Assembly: GCF_036898095.1 (NCBI RefSeq)
Contig: NC_090761.1
Location: 40,773,810 to 40,837,809 of the forward strand
Origin: Palaemon carinicauda
Taxonomy: Eukaryota > Arthropoda > Malacostraca > Decapoda > Palaemonidae
Length of the DNA: 64,000 bases
Direction: 5' to 3'
Made by a program: the position numbers and the translations under genes. The notes beneath the pieces were generated by a model that was given only the letters and a program-made list of their open reading frames with translations, did no database searches and was not told the DNA's origin. Every line of letters starts with the position of its first letter. Positions within the stretch are counted from its first letter, which is position 1. Shown one piece after another: positions 33,990-43,317 of this stretch.

Positions 33990-34375
33990 TTCAGTGGCCA
34001 CTTTCCTCTTGGTAAGGGTAGAAGAGACTCTGTAACTATAGTCAGCAGCTCTTTTGGGAGAAGGACACTCCAAAATCAAACCATCATTCTCTAGTCTTGG
34101 GTAGTGCCATAGCCTCTGTACCATGGTCTTCCACTGTCTTAGGTTAGAGTTCTCTTGCATGAGGATACACTCTGATACACTTCTATCTTACTTTTCTTCC
34201 TCTTATTTTGTTATAGTTTATATAGGAAATATTCATCTTAATGTTAATGTTCCTATAATATTTTATTTTTAATTTTTTCCTTTCCTCATTGAGCTATTTT
34301 CACTGTTGAAGCCCCTGGGCTTATATCATCCTGCTTTTCCAACTAGGGTTGTAGTTTAGTAAGTAATGATAATGA
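33990..34375 (-). repeat. (TTA)n-type dispersed repeat, copy 3, inverted
   Basis: Complement of copy 1: TTCCTCATTGAGCTATTTTC, AAGCCCCTGGGCTTATA and CCAACTAGGGTTGTAG. The 33.99-34.16 kb part matches the far end of copy 1 (ATGGTCTTCCACTGTCTTAG). Confidence 0.68.
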
Positions 34376-34439
34376 AAAGACGGATGAGGACAAATGTGGC
34401 ATCCTAAATATACTGTACTTTACTTTTAGTGAAATCGCT

Positions 34440-34705
34440 GTTGCTATGTGGACATGAGTCATGGTATGGCAATGAAACAACTCTCCAATAGATTTGAGAA
34501 CGAACCCCCCAGAAGGATATTGGGAGTTGAATGGCAGGGCAGGATTAGAAAGGAAACTATAAGAGATTACTCGAGTGCTATAGGCTATGTGGATGAGATC
34601 ATGATGAGGGGTAGATGGAGATGGTTTGGACATGTTTTTCGCACTTCTCAAGAGAGATTGGTTCATCATACGTTTAAGCGAGCTCCACAAGGCAGGAGAT
34701 GATGA
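34440..34705 (+). mobile_element. LINE 3' fragment, copy 4
   Basis: The same LINE family as copies 1-3 on the plus strand: ILGVEWQGRIRKETIRDY and RWRWFGHVFR, with a 3' end of GATGATGATGATGAGG. 5'-truncated. Confidence 0.72.
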
Positions 34706-35699
34706 TGATGAGGAGAAAATGTAGTCTTTATAAAAAAAACATTTATGTGGGTTTAAAGACTAAATTTAGTCCTTATTCCTCTGTTGGATAGTTAATTTTG
34801 TAGATGATTATATGTTTAGTAAATTAGTTTTGGTTAGAAATGTTATCAAAGCCGTTTTATAACATTTCTAGCTAATACTAATTTAGGAAACACATTATCA
34901 TCTTCAAAATTAACTACTGTATTTTCTCAATGAACTTTTTGTATAATCTTAGACATTGGCTGTATTGCTATATGACCCATACCCGGCTATCTATGTAAAT
35001 AGAATCTCTCCCAAATGAAAAATGATTCTTTCGTATTTATGAAATTAAGAAACAATCGGGTTTCTTATGAGAACTTCGAGGAACTTGGAATCTAGGGATG
35101 ATTAAAGCCCCAGCTTCTCAAGGCCCAAAGGTTCCCATCATCTTTGCGTGGTCTGGTAACACTGTAAAATAGACAATTGAGTGAAATAGCACATATTTTG
35201 TAGTGAGAGTTTGCAACCGTGTGACTTTTAAGTTATGTAATTATTTACATAAGTGTTTAGAGGTACCGTTTCCGGTTTTATTCACCAGTGAATATTAATA
35301 GGCCTATGTTGTAGATTGTTTGGCCCTCCCTGCCTATCGTTAGGATCATCGGATGCTAGTCCTATGTAGTTCCTGATTCTTGGATGCTCGATCTAAACCT
35401 TGGTTTTAGTACAGCAAATGATTGGTATGTAACTGCTAACATTTTATTGTTAATATTCCTTTATAATATACATATTTCCAATTTAGGAACTTGTATAACT
35501 AATTTCACGCATATGCATGAACCGGTAAAATTATATTTACGGACGGGGAACGTAATTTATTTTATAAGATAAAGTAGTCTTTTTCCTAGGTTACATTGCC
35601 CTGTAATACACTACAATAATACCCTGTTTGCTTGCGATTGGCAATCAAAGCCAAATTCTTTGAAATCACATTATTTTCTGTTCAAAATGTTTTGCCTTA
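34706..35699. other. Unassigned sequence, about 1 kb
   Basis: Contains a short inverted repeat (TTTCTAGCTAATACTAATTT near 34865 versus AAATTAGTTTTGGTTAGAAA near 34820). Nothing else was recognised. Confidence 0.35.
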
Positions 35700-36010
35700 A
35701 ACATATTGATTCTTTTTTCCGCCGTGGGCTCGCTTCGCCCGCTGAAAAATAAAAACGGCAACTTTCATATGTACTGTACTGGCAATCGGTAATGTTGAGC
35801 TGCATACGCTAACAGCAATGTTTTACCCCTAATCTAATGGTTCTTGTCCGAACGTGGGCTTCCTTCGATTAAGCTCTGTATGCACTGGCAATCGGTAATG
35901 TAGAGCTGCGCATGCTAACATCAACATAACTTTAATAATGAACTGCATTTACTAACCAGGTATTAAACTTAACGTAAAAATAATGACTTACTTTATAGAG
36001 TCCTTTCAAT
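35700..36010 (-). repeat. Inverted repeat arm 2 (partner at 29.0-29.36 kb)
   Basis: The complement shows ATAAAGTAAGTCATTATT and two copies of the GCAGCTC(T/A)ACATTACCGATTG module, matching arm 1 in order and spacing. Confidence 0.55.
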
Positions 36011-36036
36011 GACCTCACTGGGAATCGCCGGCGGCC
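35992..36036. promoter_or_regulatory. Possible bidirectional promoter
   Basis: A short GC-rich segment (CGCCGGCGGCC) directly precedes the plus-strand ATG at 36037. On the minus strand a consensus donor AAA/GTAAGT at 35992-35991 could end a non-coding first exon joining the host exon at 28359. Inference only. Confidence 0.3.
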
Positions 36037-36134
36037 ATGCTGGAGGACATACAAAGCGAAATCATGGCGGCTGCTACAGCGAATATGGACAATGAGAGCG
36101 ACTTTGTCAATCAATTGTCGGGTGATGATAAGAG
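36037..36134 (+). CDS. Plus-strand gene, first part (interrupted by DIRS F)
   Basis: Begins ATG after GCCGGCGGCC and encodes MLEDIQSEIMAAATANMDNE followed by an acidic stretch ending GDDK, where DIRS F begins. The frame then runs into the F terminal repeat. The sequence after F (43027) continues in a compatible frame. Function unknown. The C-terminal part resembles, weakly, the DPY...PPL-YLDIVNYL N-terminus of SWIM/YqaJ-type uncharacterised invertebrate proteins (from general knowledge, not verified). Confidence 0.4.
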
Positions 36135-36308
36135 TTTTTCAATATTAAACTTACCCGATAATCATGTAGCTGTCAACTCCGTTGCCCGACAGAATTCTAC
36201 GGAAGGGATACGCCAGCGATCACTATACTAGAAGGGGGTGTACTCACCAGCGCCACCTGTGGCCAGGTACTGCAGTACTTCTTGTTGACACCACCTCAAT
36301 TTTTCCTC
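36135..36308 (+). repeat. Left ITR of DIRS F
   Basis: Starts near TTTTTCAATATTAAAC and TTACCCGATAATCATG, and ends CCTCAATTTTTCCTC. Complemented at 42819-42990. Confidence 0.85.
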
Positions 36309-36517
36309 TGACGTGCTTCCGGCAAGACCTATATGGATACGCTTATAATTTTGGAGTATTGTTCACTGTTTTTGGTGAAGTATTTCTCTAAGATTTCAGC
36401 TTTCGCTATACTGGAAACTTTTCTATTAGCTTAGATAGCTTTTATATTGATTTGATTAACGGTTAACGATCTTTTGCTTTATTTTGGAATCCCCCTTGAC
36501 TAGCTCTTTGATTCAAG

Positions 36518-39328
36518 ATGTCCGACCTTTCTCAAGCCCCTCCCCAAAGACGATGTAGGACTTGTATTAGGCGTATTCCGAAGGCCTCGGTTGATCCTCA
36601 CACCGCTTGTTCCGACTGTAGGGGAAAATCCTGTCTGTTGGAAGATCGATGTGAGGAATGCGCCGGACTTTCGGAACTTGAGTTTGTTCGATTCCTTAAA
36701 TATACCACTAAGTTGGAGAGAGAGAGAGTTAGGAGGAGTTCTGCTCGCTCTTCGCTTTATTCCTCACCTCATGATCCTCAACCTTTTCCTCCCCCTGTAG
36801 TGGCTACCCCCGAACCTACTATTTGTGCTCAGCCTGATATGTCAGATGTTTTGCGTGCCATTCAGGCTTTAGGTGACAAAGTGGAATCGGTAGTGAGTGA
36901 CCACAAGTTCCTCTTGGCGGACGTCAAGGAACTTAAGGTGAAAAGTGCAGTGGGAAGTGGTAGTGCCAGTGCTGTGCCGAGTGCTAGTGTCAGTGTCAGT
37001 GTTGTGCGTGAGGGTACTTCTGTGCGTGCCAGTCGTCCTCCCAGTCCGGGACCTCTTGCAAGCTCCCAAGCCCAGGGGAGAAGCAATGTCGAAGGGCAAA
37101 AGGGTTCGGCAGGCCTTGATCGGCGCACAGAAGTATCCTCGGTGGTTGCGGGCGTGTCTTACAGAGACCGTCACTTCCACTCGCAGATGATTGAGCCTTT
37201 ATTTTCCTCGTCTGCAGAAGAAATTTCGGGGAGAAAACGCTGGACTCAGGTCTCAAGACCTCTTAAACGTAAAGTCCAGACCTCACGAGTTCAACAACCC
37301 GGATGCAGTCATTGGGTTAGCTCTGACTCACCGCAGTCATCAGGTGACTGCACACCTCCTAAGAGAGGTAATGCGATGCCTCAACAGACCTCATCTTCTG
37401 TTAAGGCTTTGCCTCAACAGACCTTATCGTCTGTTGATCCCAAGATGACTTTGCTGCAGTCCATGCAGTCGCAGCTTGCGGTCTTAATGCGTGAGTTTCA
37501 GGCAGAGAAGGTTACACCTCCTCCTGCGAGCGCTCCTCCTCACCGCAGTCCAGTCTGCCAGACGTACGAAGTTGAGGTTCCTCAAGCTACCTCCATGCGT
37601 GAGCTACCGCGTTGGGAGTTGCCAGTTACCAGCGTTGTGCAGCAACCTCCACCTTCCTTAAGGCAACCTCAACAATGGGAACAGGAGTCTTATGCCTTAC
37701 AACCTCCTCTTCCTTTGAGGCAAGAGTTTCTTGCAGTTAGACCTTCTTCGAGGCAGCAACCTCTTGAGGTACGACAACCTCTACCATCCTTGAGCCAGCC
37801 ACCTCAGCTCTCGCAGCTGCTACCTCCACTTTCCTCAAGGCGAGCACCTCAACTCTCGAGGCTAGCACCTCAAGAACCTCAACTCGTGAGACAGGAACTG
37901 CGTTCTGCGCAGCCGCTACCTCAACTCTCGCAGCTCACACCTCAAGAACCTCAACTCGTGAGACAGGAACCTGCTACTGCGCATCCACCTCAACCCTTGA
38001 AGCAAGCGCAACTCTTGAGACAGGAAACTCATGCTAGGAGTCAACCACCTCAACGCATGCACCTACCATCTTCGCCTCTACTTGACCAGTCTTTGCAGCC
38101 TGAACCTCAGGTTTTAATTCAGTCGCCTCTCACCACACTTGCTCCTCAGACCACCGCAGAACCTCCTTCATCCCAGCCTCATGACTTTGTCATTACCAGC
38201 CCTCATCCTCTTCAACAGAGACTTGAGGATGAAACCGCAAGTGTTTTTGCACCCACTTGTCAGGATTCTGCTGTTCAGCACACCGCTGTATCTTTACCTC
38301 TCGCTTCGCAACACTCAGGTGATGAGGTTTCTGAGGAGGAAGCTGCGCACCTTGATGATCCCGCTTCGGACGTGGAGGAACCCAAGTCATTACCACCCTC
38401 CATTGACTTTCGTAAGGTCCTGGCTCTTTTCAGAGAGGTTTACCCGGATCATTTTGTTTCTGCTACCCCTCGCTCTCCTCCATCTGAGTTTTCTCTAGGC
38501 ATGCAACCTGTTAAGTCGGCCTATACTAAGCTCGTCTTTGCTAGATCCTCTAAGAGAGCTTTAAGAATGTTAGGGGATTGGTTGCAGTCCAAGCAACAAC
38601 TAGGGAAGACTTCATTTATGTTCCCTCCTACTAAGCTGACTTCTAAGGCGGGCGTATGGTATGCCACAGGAGAGGAACCAGGCTTGGGAATCCCTGCCTC
38701 TGCCCAGGCTGACTTCTCAAGTTTGGTTGACTCTCCACGTAGATCAGCTATGAGGCGCTCTAAGGTCTGCTGGACCTTTTCCGACTTAGACCACTTCTTA
38801 AAGGGTGTCTTTCGTGCCTTTGAGATTTTCAATTTTCTCGACTGGTGCCTGGGGGCCTTGAGCAAGAAGACTGCCCCTGCTGACAAGGACTCAGCCATGC
38901 TTATAATGTCCTGCATGGATAAAGCAATTCGAGATGGGTCCGGCGAACTTGCCTCAATGTTTGTTTCAGGAGTACTCAAGAAAAGGGAACAACTTTGTAC
39001 TTTTCTTTCCACTGGCATCACCTCTTGTCAAAGGTCGCAGTTACTTTTTGCTCCGCTTTCTAAGTTTCTGTTCCCCGAGGAGCTTATCAAGGAATTGTCT
39101 GCGGCCCTTATTCAGAAGGACACTCATGACCTTGTGGCCTCTTCAGCTCGTAAGGCTAAGGTTGCTCCTTCAGTTCCTAGAACCTACCGCACCCCAGTAG
39201 CCGATACTCCTGCTACAAGATTTATTCCGCCCTTTCGTGGCAGAGCCCCCAGCCGAGGAAGTACCCGTCCAGACTCTTTCAGGGGCAGGTCTAAGAAAGG
39301 TCCCAAGACTTCAAAAGGCAAACACTGA
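36518..39328 (+). CDS. gag of DIRS F
   Basis: 936 aa starting MSDLSQAPPQRRCRTC. Residues 13-50 hold a Cys cluster (CRTC, then DPHTACSDCRGKSC and RCEEC) that is the best form of the zinc module seen in A, C and D. The middle (about 330-560) is Pro/Gln-rich with repeated QEPQLVRQE and LSQL units. About 620-870 is a folded, Leu-rich part (KVLALFREVYPDHF, MLGDWLQSKQQLG). The C-terminus is basic (RGRAPSRGS, SKKGPKTSKGKH), suited to RNA binding. It would form the particle. It overlaps the RT frame by 92 nt, implying frameshifting or reinitiation. No stops. Confidence 0.82.
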   Translation: MSDLSQAPPQRRCRTCIRRIPKASVDPHTACSDCRGKSCLLEDRCEECAGLSELEFVRFLKYTTKLERERVRRSSARSSLYSSPHDPQPFPPPVVATPEPTICAQPDMSDVLRAIQALGDKVESVVSDHKFLLADVKELKVKSAVGSGSASAVPSASVSVSVVREGTSVRASRPPSPGPLASSQAQGRSNVEGQKGSAGLDRRTEVSSVVAGVSYRDRHFHSQMIEPLFSSSAEEISGRKRWTQVSRPLKRKVQTSRVQQPGCSHWVSSDSPQSSGDCTPPKRGNAMPQQTSSSVKALPQQTLSSVDPKMTLLQSMQSQLAVLMREFQAEKVTPPPASAPPHRSPVCQTYEVEVPQATSMRELPRWELPVTSVVQQPPPSLRQPQQWEQESYALQPPLPLRQEFLAVRPSSRQQPLEVRQPLPSLSQPPQLSQLLPPLSSRRAPQLSRLAPQEPQLVRQELRSAQPLPQLSQLTPQEPQLVRQEPATAHPPQPLKQAQLLRQETHARSQPPQRMHLPSSPLLDQSLQPEPQVLIQSPLTTLAPQTTAEPPSSQPHDFVITSPHPLQQRLEDETASVFAPTCQDSAVQHTAVSLPLASQHSGDEVSEEEAAHLDDPASDVEEPKSLPPSIDFRKVLALFREVYPDHFVSATPRSPPSEFSLGMQPVKSAYTKLVFARSSKRALRMLGDWLQSKQQLGKTSFMFPPTKLTSKAGVWYATGEEPGLGIPASAQADFSSLVDSPRRSAMRRSKVCWTFSDLDHFLKGVFRAFEIFNFLDWCLGALSKKTAPADKDSAMLIMSCMDKAIRDGSGELASMFVSGVLKKREQLCTFLSTGITSCQRSQLLFAPLSKFLFPEELIKELSAALIQKDTHDLVASSARKAKVAPSVPRTYRTPVADTPATRFIPPFRGRAPSRGSTRPDSFRGRSKKGPKTSKGKH

Positions 39329-41387
39329 CTCTCCTTCTCTCCAGACAGCAGTAGGAGCCAGACTCAAGATCTTCTGGCAAGCTTGGGAAAGAAGAGGTGC
39401 AGACGCCCAGTCTGTCAAGTGGCTAAGGGAGGGATACAGGATACCATTCTGCCGCAATCCCCCTCTGACCACTTCTCCCATCAACCTCTCTCCCAACTAC
39501 AAGGAAAAGGACAAGAGGCTAGCGTTACACCAGGAGGTTTCGCTCCTGTTACAGAAGAAGGCAGTGGTTATAGTCCGGGACCATCAATCCCCGGGCTTCT
39601 ACAACCGTCTCTTTCTGGTGGCCAAGAAGACAGGAGGTTGGAGACCGGTGCTGGACGTCAGTGCGCTCAATGCTTATGTCACCAAGCAGACGTTCACTAT
39701 GGAGACGACGAAGTCGGTCCTAGCAGCGGTCAGGCAGGAGGACTGGATGGTCTCGTTGGATCTGAAAGATGCTTACTTTCACGTTCCTATTCATCCAGAC
39801 TCCCAACCTTTCCTGAGATTCGTTTTTGGAAAGGTTGTGTACCAATTCCAAGCCCTGTGTTTTGGCCTAAGCACAGCGCCTATGATGTTTACGCGTCTGA
39901 TGAGGAATATTGCAAAATTCCTCCACTTAGCGGACATCAGAGCCTCCCTTTATTTAGACGACTGGCTGTTAAGAGCCCCCACAATTCGTCACTGTCTGGA
40001 GAGTCTCAACTGGACTTTGGACTTGATCAAGGAACTGGGTCTTTTTGTCAACTTAGAAAAGTCCCAGCTCATTCCCTCCCAATCCATCGTTTACCTGGGA
40101 ATGGAGATTCGGAGTCAAGCTTTTCGGGCTTTTCCATCGGCCCCAAGGATCAGCCAAGCCCTAGAGTGCATCCTGAGCATGCTGAAGAGGAACAGTTGCT
40201 CTGTGAGACAGTGGATGAGTCTAACAGGGACCCTGTCATCGTTAGCCCTGTTCATCGAGTTAGGGAGACTCCACCTTCGCCCTCTCCAATTCCATCTAGC
40301 AGCTCACTGGGACAAGGATTTGACGCTCGAAGAGGTCTCCATTCCTGTCAGCAAAGAGATGAAGACTACTCTCTTGTGGTGGAAGACCAACATCCTTCTC
40401 AAGGAGGGTCTATCGTTAGCGATTCAGACCCCCAATCTTCATCTCTTTTCGGACGCATCAGACTCGGGCTGGGCCGCGACCTTGGACGGACAGGAATGCT
40501 CGGGAACATGGAACAAGGAACAGGAAACGCTCCACATCAACTGCAAGGAGCTGCTGGCAGTTCATCTGGCCTTAATGAACTTCAAGTCCCTCCTGTTGGA
40601 CAAGGTGGTGGAGGTGAACTCCGACAACACCACAGCCTTGGCTTACATCTCCAAGCAGGGAGGGACCCATTCGAGGAAGCTGTACGAGATAGCAAGGGAC
40701 CTCCTCATTTGGTCAAGAAGTCTAAATCTCACTCTGGTAACGAGGTTCATTCAGGGCAACATGAACGTCTCAGCAGATCGCCTCAGCAGGAAAGATCAAG
40801 TCATCCCCACGGAATGGACCCTTCACAAGAGTGTGTGCAACAGACTTTGGACCTTGTGGGGTCAGCCTACGATAGATCTGTTCGCCACCTCCATGAACAA
40901 GAGGCTTCCTTTGTACTGTTCCCCAGTTCCAGACCCAGCAGCAGTTCACGTGGATGCTTTTCTGCTGGATTGGTCCCATCTCGACCTATATGCATTCCCG
41001 CCGTTCAAGATCATCAACAGAGCCATTCAGAAGTTTGTCTCTCACGAAGGGACACGGCTGACGCTGGTTGCTCCCCTTTGGCCTGCAAGAGAATGGTTCA
41101 CAGAGGTACTACAATGGCTGGTCGACGTTCCCAGGACTCTCCCTCTAAGAGTGGACCTTCTACGTCAACCTCACGTAAACAAGATACATCCAAACCTCCA
41201 TGCTCTTTGTCTGACTGCCTTCAGACTGTCGAAAGATTCGCTAGAGCTAGAGGCTTTTCGAAGGAGGCAGCCAGAGCGATTGCCAGAGCAAGGAGGGTGT
41301 CCACTCGTAGAGTCTACCAATCCAAGTGGGAAGTCTTCCGAAGCTGGTGCAGAGCCAATGCAGTTTCCTCTACCAATACCTCTGTAA
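39237..41387 (+). CDS. RT / RNase H / MT-like polyprotein of DIRS F
   Basis: 716 aa. RT: GGWRPVLDVSALNAYV, motif A SLDLKDAYFHVP, motif B-like ALCFGLSTAPMMFTRL, motif C LYLDDW near residue 239. RNase H: LFSDASDSGWAA (Asp near 405), CKELLAVHLAL (Glu), VNSDNTTALAY (Asp near 461), NVSADRLSR (Asp near 512). Then DLFATSMNKRLPLYCSPVPD and YAFPPF (about 547-590), the block described as methyltransferase-like in DIRS elements; its activity here is unproven. All catalytic residues of RT and RNase H are present. It makes the cDNA from the element's RNA. Confidence 0.92.
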   Translation: MAEPPAEEVPVQTLSGAGLRKVPRLQKANTDSPSLQTAVGARLKIFWQAWERRGADAQSVKWLREGYRIPFCRNPPLTTSPINLSPNYKEKDKRLALHQEVSLLLQKKAVVIVRDHQSPGFYNRLFLVAKKTGGWRPVLDVSALNAYVTKQTFTMETTKSVLAAVRQEDWMVSLDLKDAYFHVPIHPDSQPFLRFVFGKVVYQFQALCFGLSTAPMMFTRLMRNIAKFLHLADIRASLYLDDWLLRAPTIRHCLESLNWTLDLIKELGLFVNLEKSQLIPSQSIVYLGMEIRSQAFRAFPSAPRISQALECILSMLKRNSCSVRQWMSLTGTLSSLALFIELGRLHLRPLQFHLAAHWDKDLTLEEVSIPVSKEMKTTLLWWKTNILLKEGLSLAIQTPNLHLFSDASDSGWAATLDGQECSGTWNKEQETLHINCKELLAVHLALMNFKSLLLDKVVEVNSDNTTALAYISKQGGTHSRKLYEIARDLLIWSRSLNLTLVTRFIQGNMNVSADRLSRKDQVIPTEWTLHKSVCNRLWTLWGQPTIDLFATSMNKRLPLYCSPVPDPAAVHVDAFLLDWSHLDLYAFPPFKIINRAIQKFVSHEGTRLTLVAPLWPAREWFTEVLQWLVDVPRTLPLRVDLLRQPHVNKIHPNLHALCLTAFRLSKDSLELEAFRRRQPERLPEQGGCPLVESTNPSGKSSEAGAEPMQFPLPIPL

Positions 41388-42286
41388 CCCAAGTTGCTGA
41401 CTTCCTTTTACATCTAAGGAATGTTAGATCTCTTTCGGCTCCTACGATTAAAGGGTACAGAAGTATGTTGGCTTCAGTTCTTCGCCACAGAGGTTTGGAT
41501 CTTTCCTCCAACAAGGACCTTCAAGACATCCTTAAATCTTTCGAAACTTCTAAAGAACGTCGTTTGTCCACTCCAGGCTGGAATTTAGACGTAGTCTTAA
41601 GGTTCCTTATGTCTCCTAGGTTCGAACCTCTCCAGTCAGCTTCCTTCAAAGACCTTACTCTCAAAACTCTTTTCCTCGTCTGCCTTGCAACAGCTAAAAG
41701 AGTTAGTGAGGTTCACGCCTTCAGCAAGAACATAGGATTCACATCCGAATCAGCAACATGTTCTTTACAGCTCGGATTTTTAGCCAAAAATGAACTTCCT
41801 TCACGTCCTTGGCCTAGATCGTTTGAAATACCTAGCCTTTCCAACATGGTGGGTAACGAGCTAGAGAGAGTTCTTTGCCCTGTCAGAGCTCTGAAATACT
41901 ATCTTAATAGGTCAAAACCTATACGAGGACAGTCAGAAGCCTTATGGTGTGCAATCAAGAAACCTTCGATGCCTATGTCCAAAAACGCAGTTTCGTATTA
42001 TATAAGGCTTCTGATTAGAGAAGCTCATTCTCACATGAAGGATGAAGACCTTGCTTTGCTGAAGGTAAGGACCCACGAAGTGAGAGCTGTAGCCACTTCG
42101 ATGGCTTTTAAACAGAACCGTTCTCTGCAGAGCATTATGGATGCAACTTATTGGAGGAGCAAGTCAGTGTTTGCATCATTTTATCTTAAAGATGTCCAGT
42201 CTCTTTACGAGAACTGCTACACCCTGGGACCATTCGTAGCAGCGAGTGCAGTAGTAGGTGAAGGCTCAGCCACTACATTCCCTTAA
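41093..42286 (+). CDS. Tyrosine recombinase of DIRS F
   Basis: The open frame extends back to 39383, but upstream sequence is the RT gene in another frame; ATG 41093 (MVHRGTT) or 41114 (MAGRRS) are likely starts, giving about 397 aa and an overlap of about 295 nt with the RT/MT frame. N-terminal DNA-binding domain: YQSKWEVFRSWC, APTIKGYRSMLASVL. Catalytic domain: first Arg in TAKRVSEVHA, H-x-x-R in RTHEVRAVATSMAF, Trp in YWRSKSVF, presumed nucleophile Tyr in ASFYLKD. It ends ASAVVGEGS. Complete for the family; it would insert circular cDNA without target duplication. Confidence 0.88.
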   Translation: MVHRGTTMAGRRSQDSPSKSGPSTSTSRKQDTSKPPCSLSDCLQTVERFARARGFSKEAARAIARARRVSTRRVYQSKWEVFRSWCRANAVSSTNTSVTQVADFLLHLRNVRSLSAPTIKGYRSMLASVLRHRGLDLSSNKDLQDILKSFETSKERRLSTPGWNLDVVLRFLMSPRFEPLQSASFKDLTLKTLFLVCLATAKRVSEVHAFSKNIGFTSESATCSLQLGFLAKNELPSRPWPRSFEIPSLSNMVGNELERVLCPVRALKYYLNRSKPIRGQSEALWCAIKKPSMPMSKNAVSYYIRLLIREAHSHMKDEDLALLKVRTHEVRAVATSMAFKQNRSLQSIMDATYWRSKSVFASFYLKDVQSLYENCYTLGPFVAASAVVGEGSATTFP

Positions 42287-42683
42287 TCCCATAACCTTTT
42301 TTAACCTTTCTCTTGAATGCTTTTATTGTTGTTTTTTGGGTTGTTACGGTAGGCTAAGAAGCCTTCCGCATCCTAGTTGATTTGGCGGGTGGTCAATTCG
42401 TTCTTGAGAAGCGCCTAGGTTAGAGGTTGTGTAGAGGTCCTTTAGTATGGGTTGCAGCCCTTTATACTTCAGCACCTTAGGGTTGTTCAGCCTCCTAAGA
42501 GGAACGCTGCGCTCAGTAAGGAAGACGAACTTATTAAAGGCAGAGTAATGGTTCAAGTCGACTTCCTTACCAGGTACTTATAATTTCATTGTTATTTTGA
42601 ATAACTGATAATATGAAATACGGGATACTTAGCTTGCTTATAGTCATGTACACTGGTTTTCACCCACCTCCCTGGGTGTGAAT
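42287..42683. other. 3' untranslated region of DIRS F
   Basis: Non-coding sequence between the recombinase stop and the ICR; no ORF. Confidence 0.6.
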
Positions 42684-42774
42684 CAGCTACATGATTATCG
42701 GGTAAGTTTAATATTGAAAAATGTTATTTTCATTAGTAAAATAAATTTTTGAATATACTTACCCGATAATCATG
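42684..42774. repeat. Internal complementary region of DIRS F
   Basis: First half CATGATTATCGGGTAAGTTT plus AATATTGAAAA is the complement of the left outer edge. Second half (TTATTTTCATTAG, then TTTTTGAATATACTTACC) is the complement of the right outer edge. Joined head to tail they give the circle junction, the hallmark of DIRS elements. Confidence 0.88.
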
Positions 42775-42818
42775 ATTTAATTGACCCACCCTTCCTCCCC
42801 ATAGAGAACCAGTGGACC

Positions 42819-43010
42819 GAGGAAAAATTGAGGTGGTGTCAACAAGAAGTACTGCAGTACCTGGCCACAGGTGGCGCTGGTGAGTACACCCCCTTCTAGT
42901 ATAGTGATCGCTGGCGTATCCCTTCCGTAGAATTCTGTCGGGCAACGGAGTTGACAGCTACATGATTATCGGGTAAGTATATTCAAAAATTTATTTTACT
43001 AATGAAAATA
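42819..43010 (-). repeat. Right ITR of DIRS F
   Basis: Starts GAGGAAAAATTGAGGTGG and ends TACTAATGAAAATA near 43010; inverted relative to 36135-36308 with an extra outer extension of about 25 bp. Confidence 0.85.
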
Positions 43011-43026
43011 AAATTTTTACTAGCAG

Positions 43027-43317
43027 AAACTCTATCTAATTGATGGTCTAGATCCATACCAGATGCAGAATTCATTCGGTCAAAATATTGAGGATTTTCC
43101 CAGTATTTCATACATTGATATGGTATTAGGGGCTAGACGCACCGTCTAAAAGCCCCTGTCTGGAGAGAAGCTCCGGGCAATCTAAAGAAGAAGAAGAAGA
43201 ATTGATATGGTGAACTACTTGTTTTTCCCTGAAATGCTTTTAAGTTCAAAATTAGATAAACACTGGGCCAATGAAGAGAGTGTTTATGATTATAAAGCTA
43301 ATATTGATCATTTAGCC
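43027..43317 (+). CDS. Plus-strand gene, second part (with 76-bp insert)
   Basis: From 43027 the frame reads KLYLIDGLDPYQMQNSFGQN and then FPSISYIDM, is broken by a 76-bp insertion at 43125-43200, and continues VNYLFFPEMLLSSKLDKHW to a stop near 43317. Ignoring the insertion and its duplicated target, the frame is open for about 70 codons. Together with 36037-36134 it would form one interrupted coding unit. Directly joining the flanks of F leaves a TAG, so an intron or a changed junction is possible. Confidence 0.45.
43125..43200 (+). mobile_element. 76-bp two-hairpin SINE-like insertion
   Basis: Flanked by an exact 11-bp duplication ATTGATATGGT (43114-43124 and 43201-43211). The body folds into AGGGGCT...AGCCCCT enclosing AGACG/CGTCT, then GGAG-agaag-CTCC, and ends in (GAA)n. 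The tail and target duplication imply LINE-mediated insertion. No pol III A/B box was recognised. Confidence 0.75.

Larger units (their letters stand above)
36135..43010 (+). mobile_element. DIRS element F, nearly intact
   Basis: About 6.9 kb. Left ITR 36135-36308, right ITR 42819-43010 (complementary, about 175 bp in common). ICR 42684-42774. Order: gag (36518-39328), RT/RNase H/MT-like (39237-41387), recombinase (41093-42286). All three frames are long and open and overlap as in DIRS elements. It carries every motif needed for retrotransposition and may be recently active. It lies upstream of the minus-strand host gene and splits a plus-strand open frame. Confidence 0.9.

Noticed and set aside
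39383..41092. Upstream 570 codons of the recombinase frame as a separate protein domain
   Set aside because: Overlaps the RT gene in another frame; no recognisable domain. Kept only as a finding on overlap.
43125..43200. tRNA gene
   Set aside because: Length fits, but there is no cloverleaf, no GTTCRANNC B box and no anticodon arm; two simple hairpins only.
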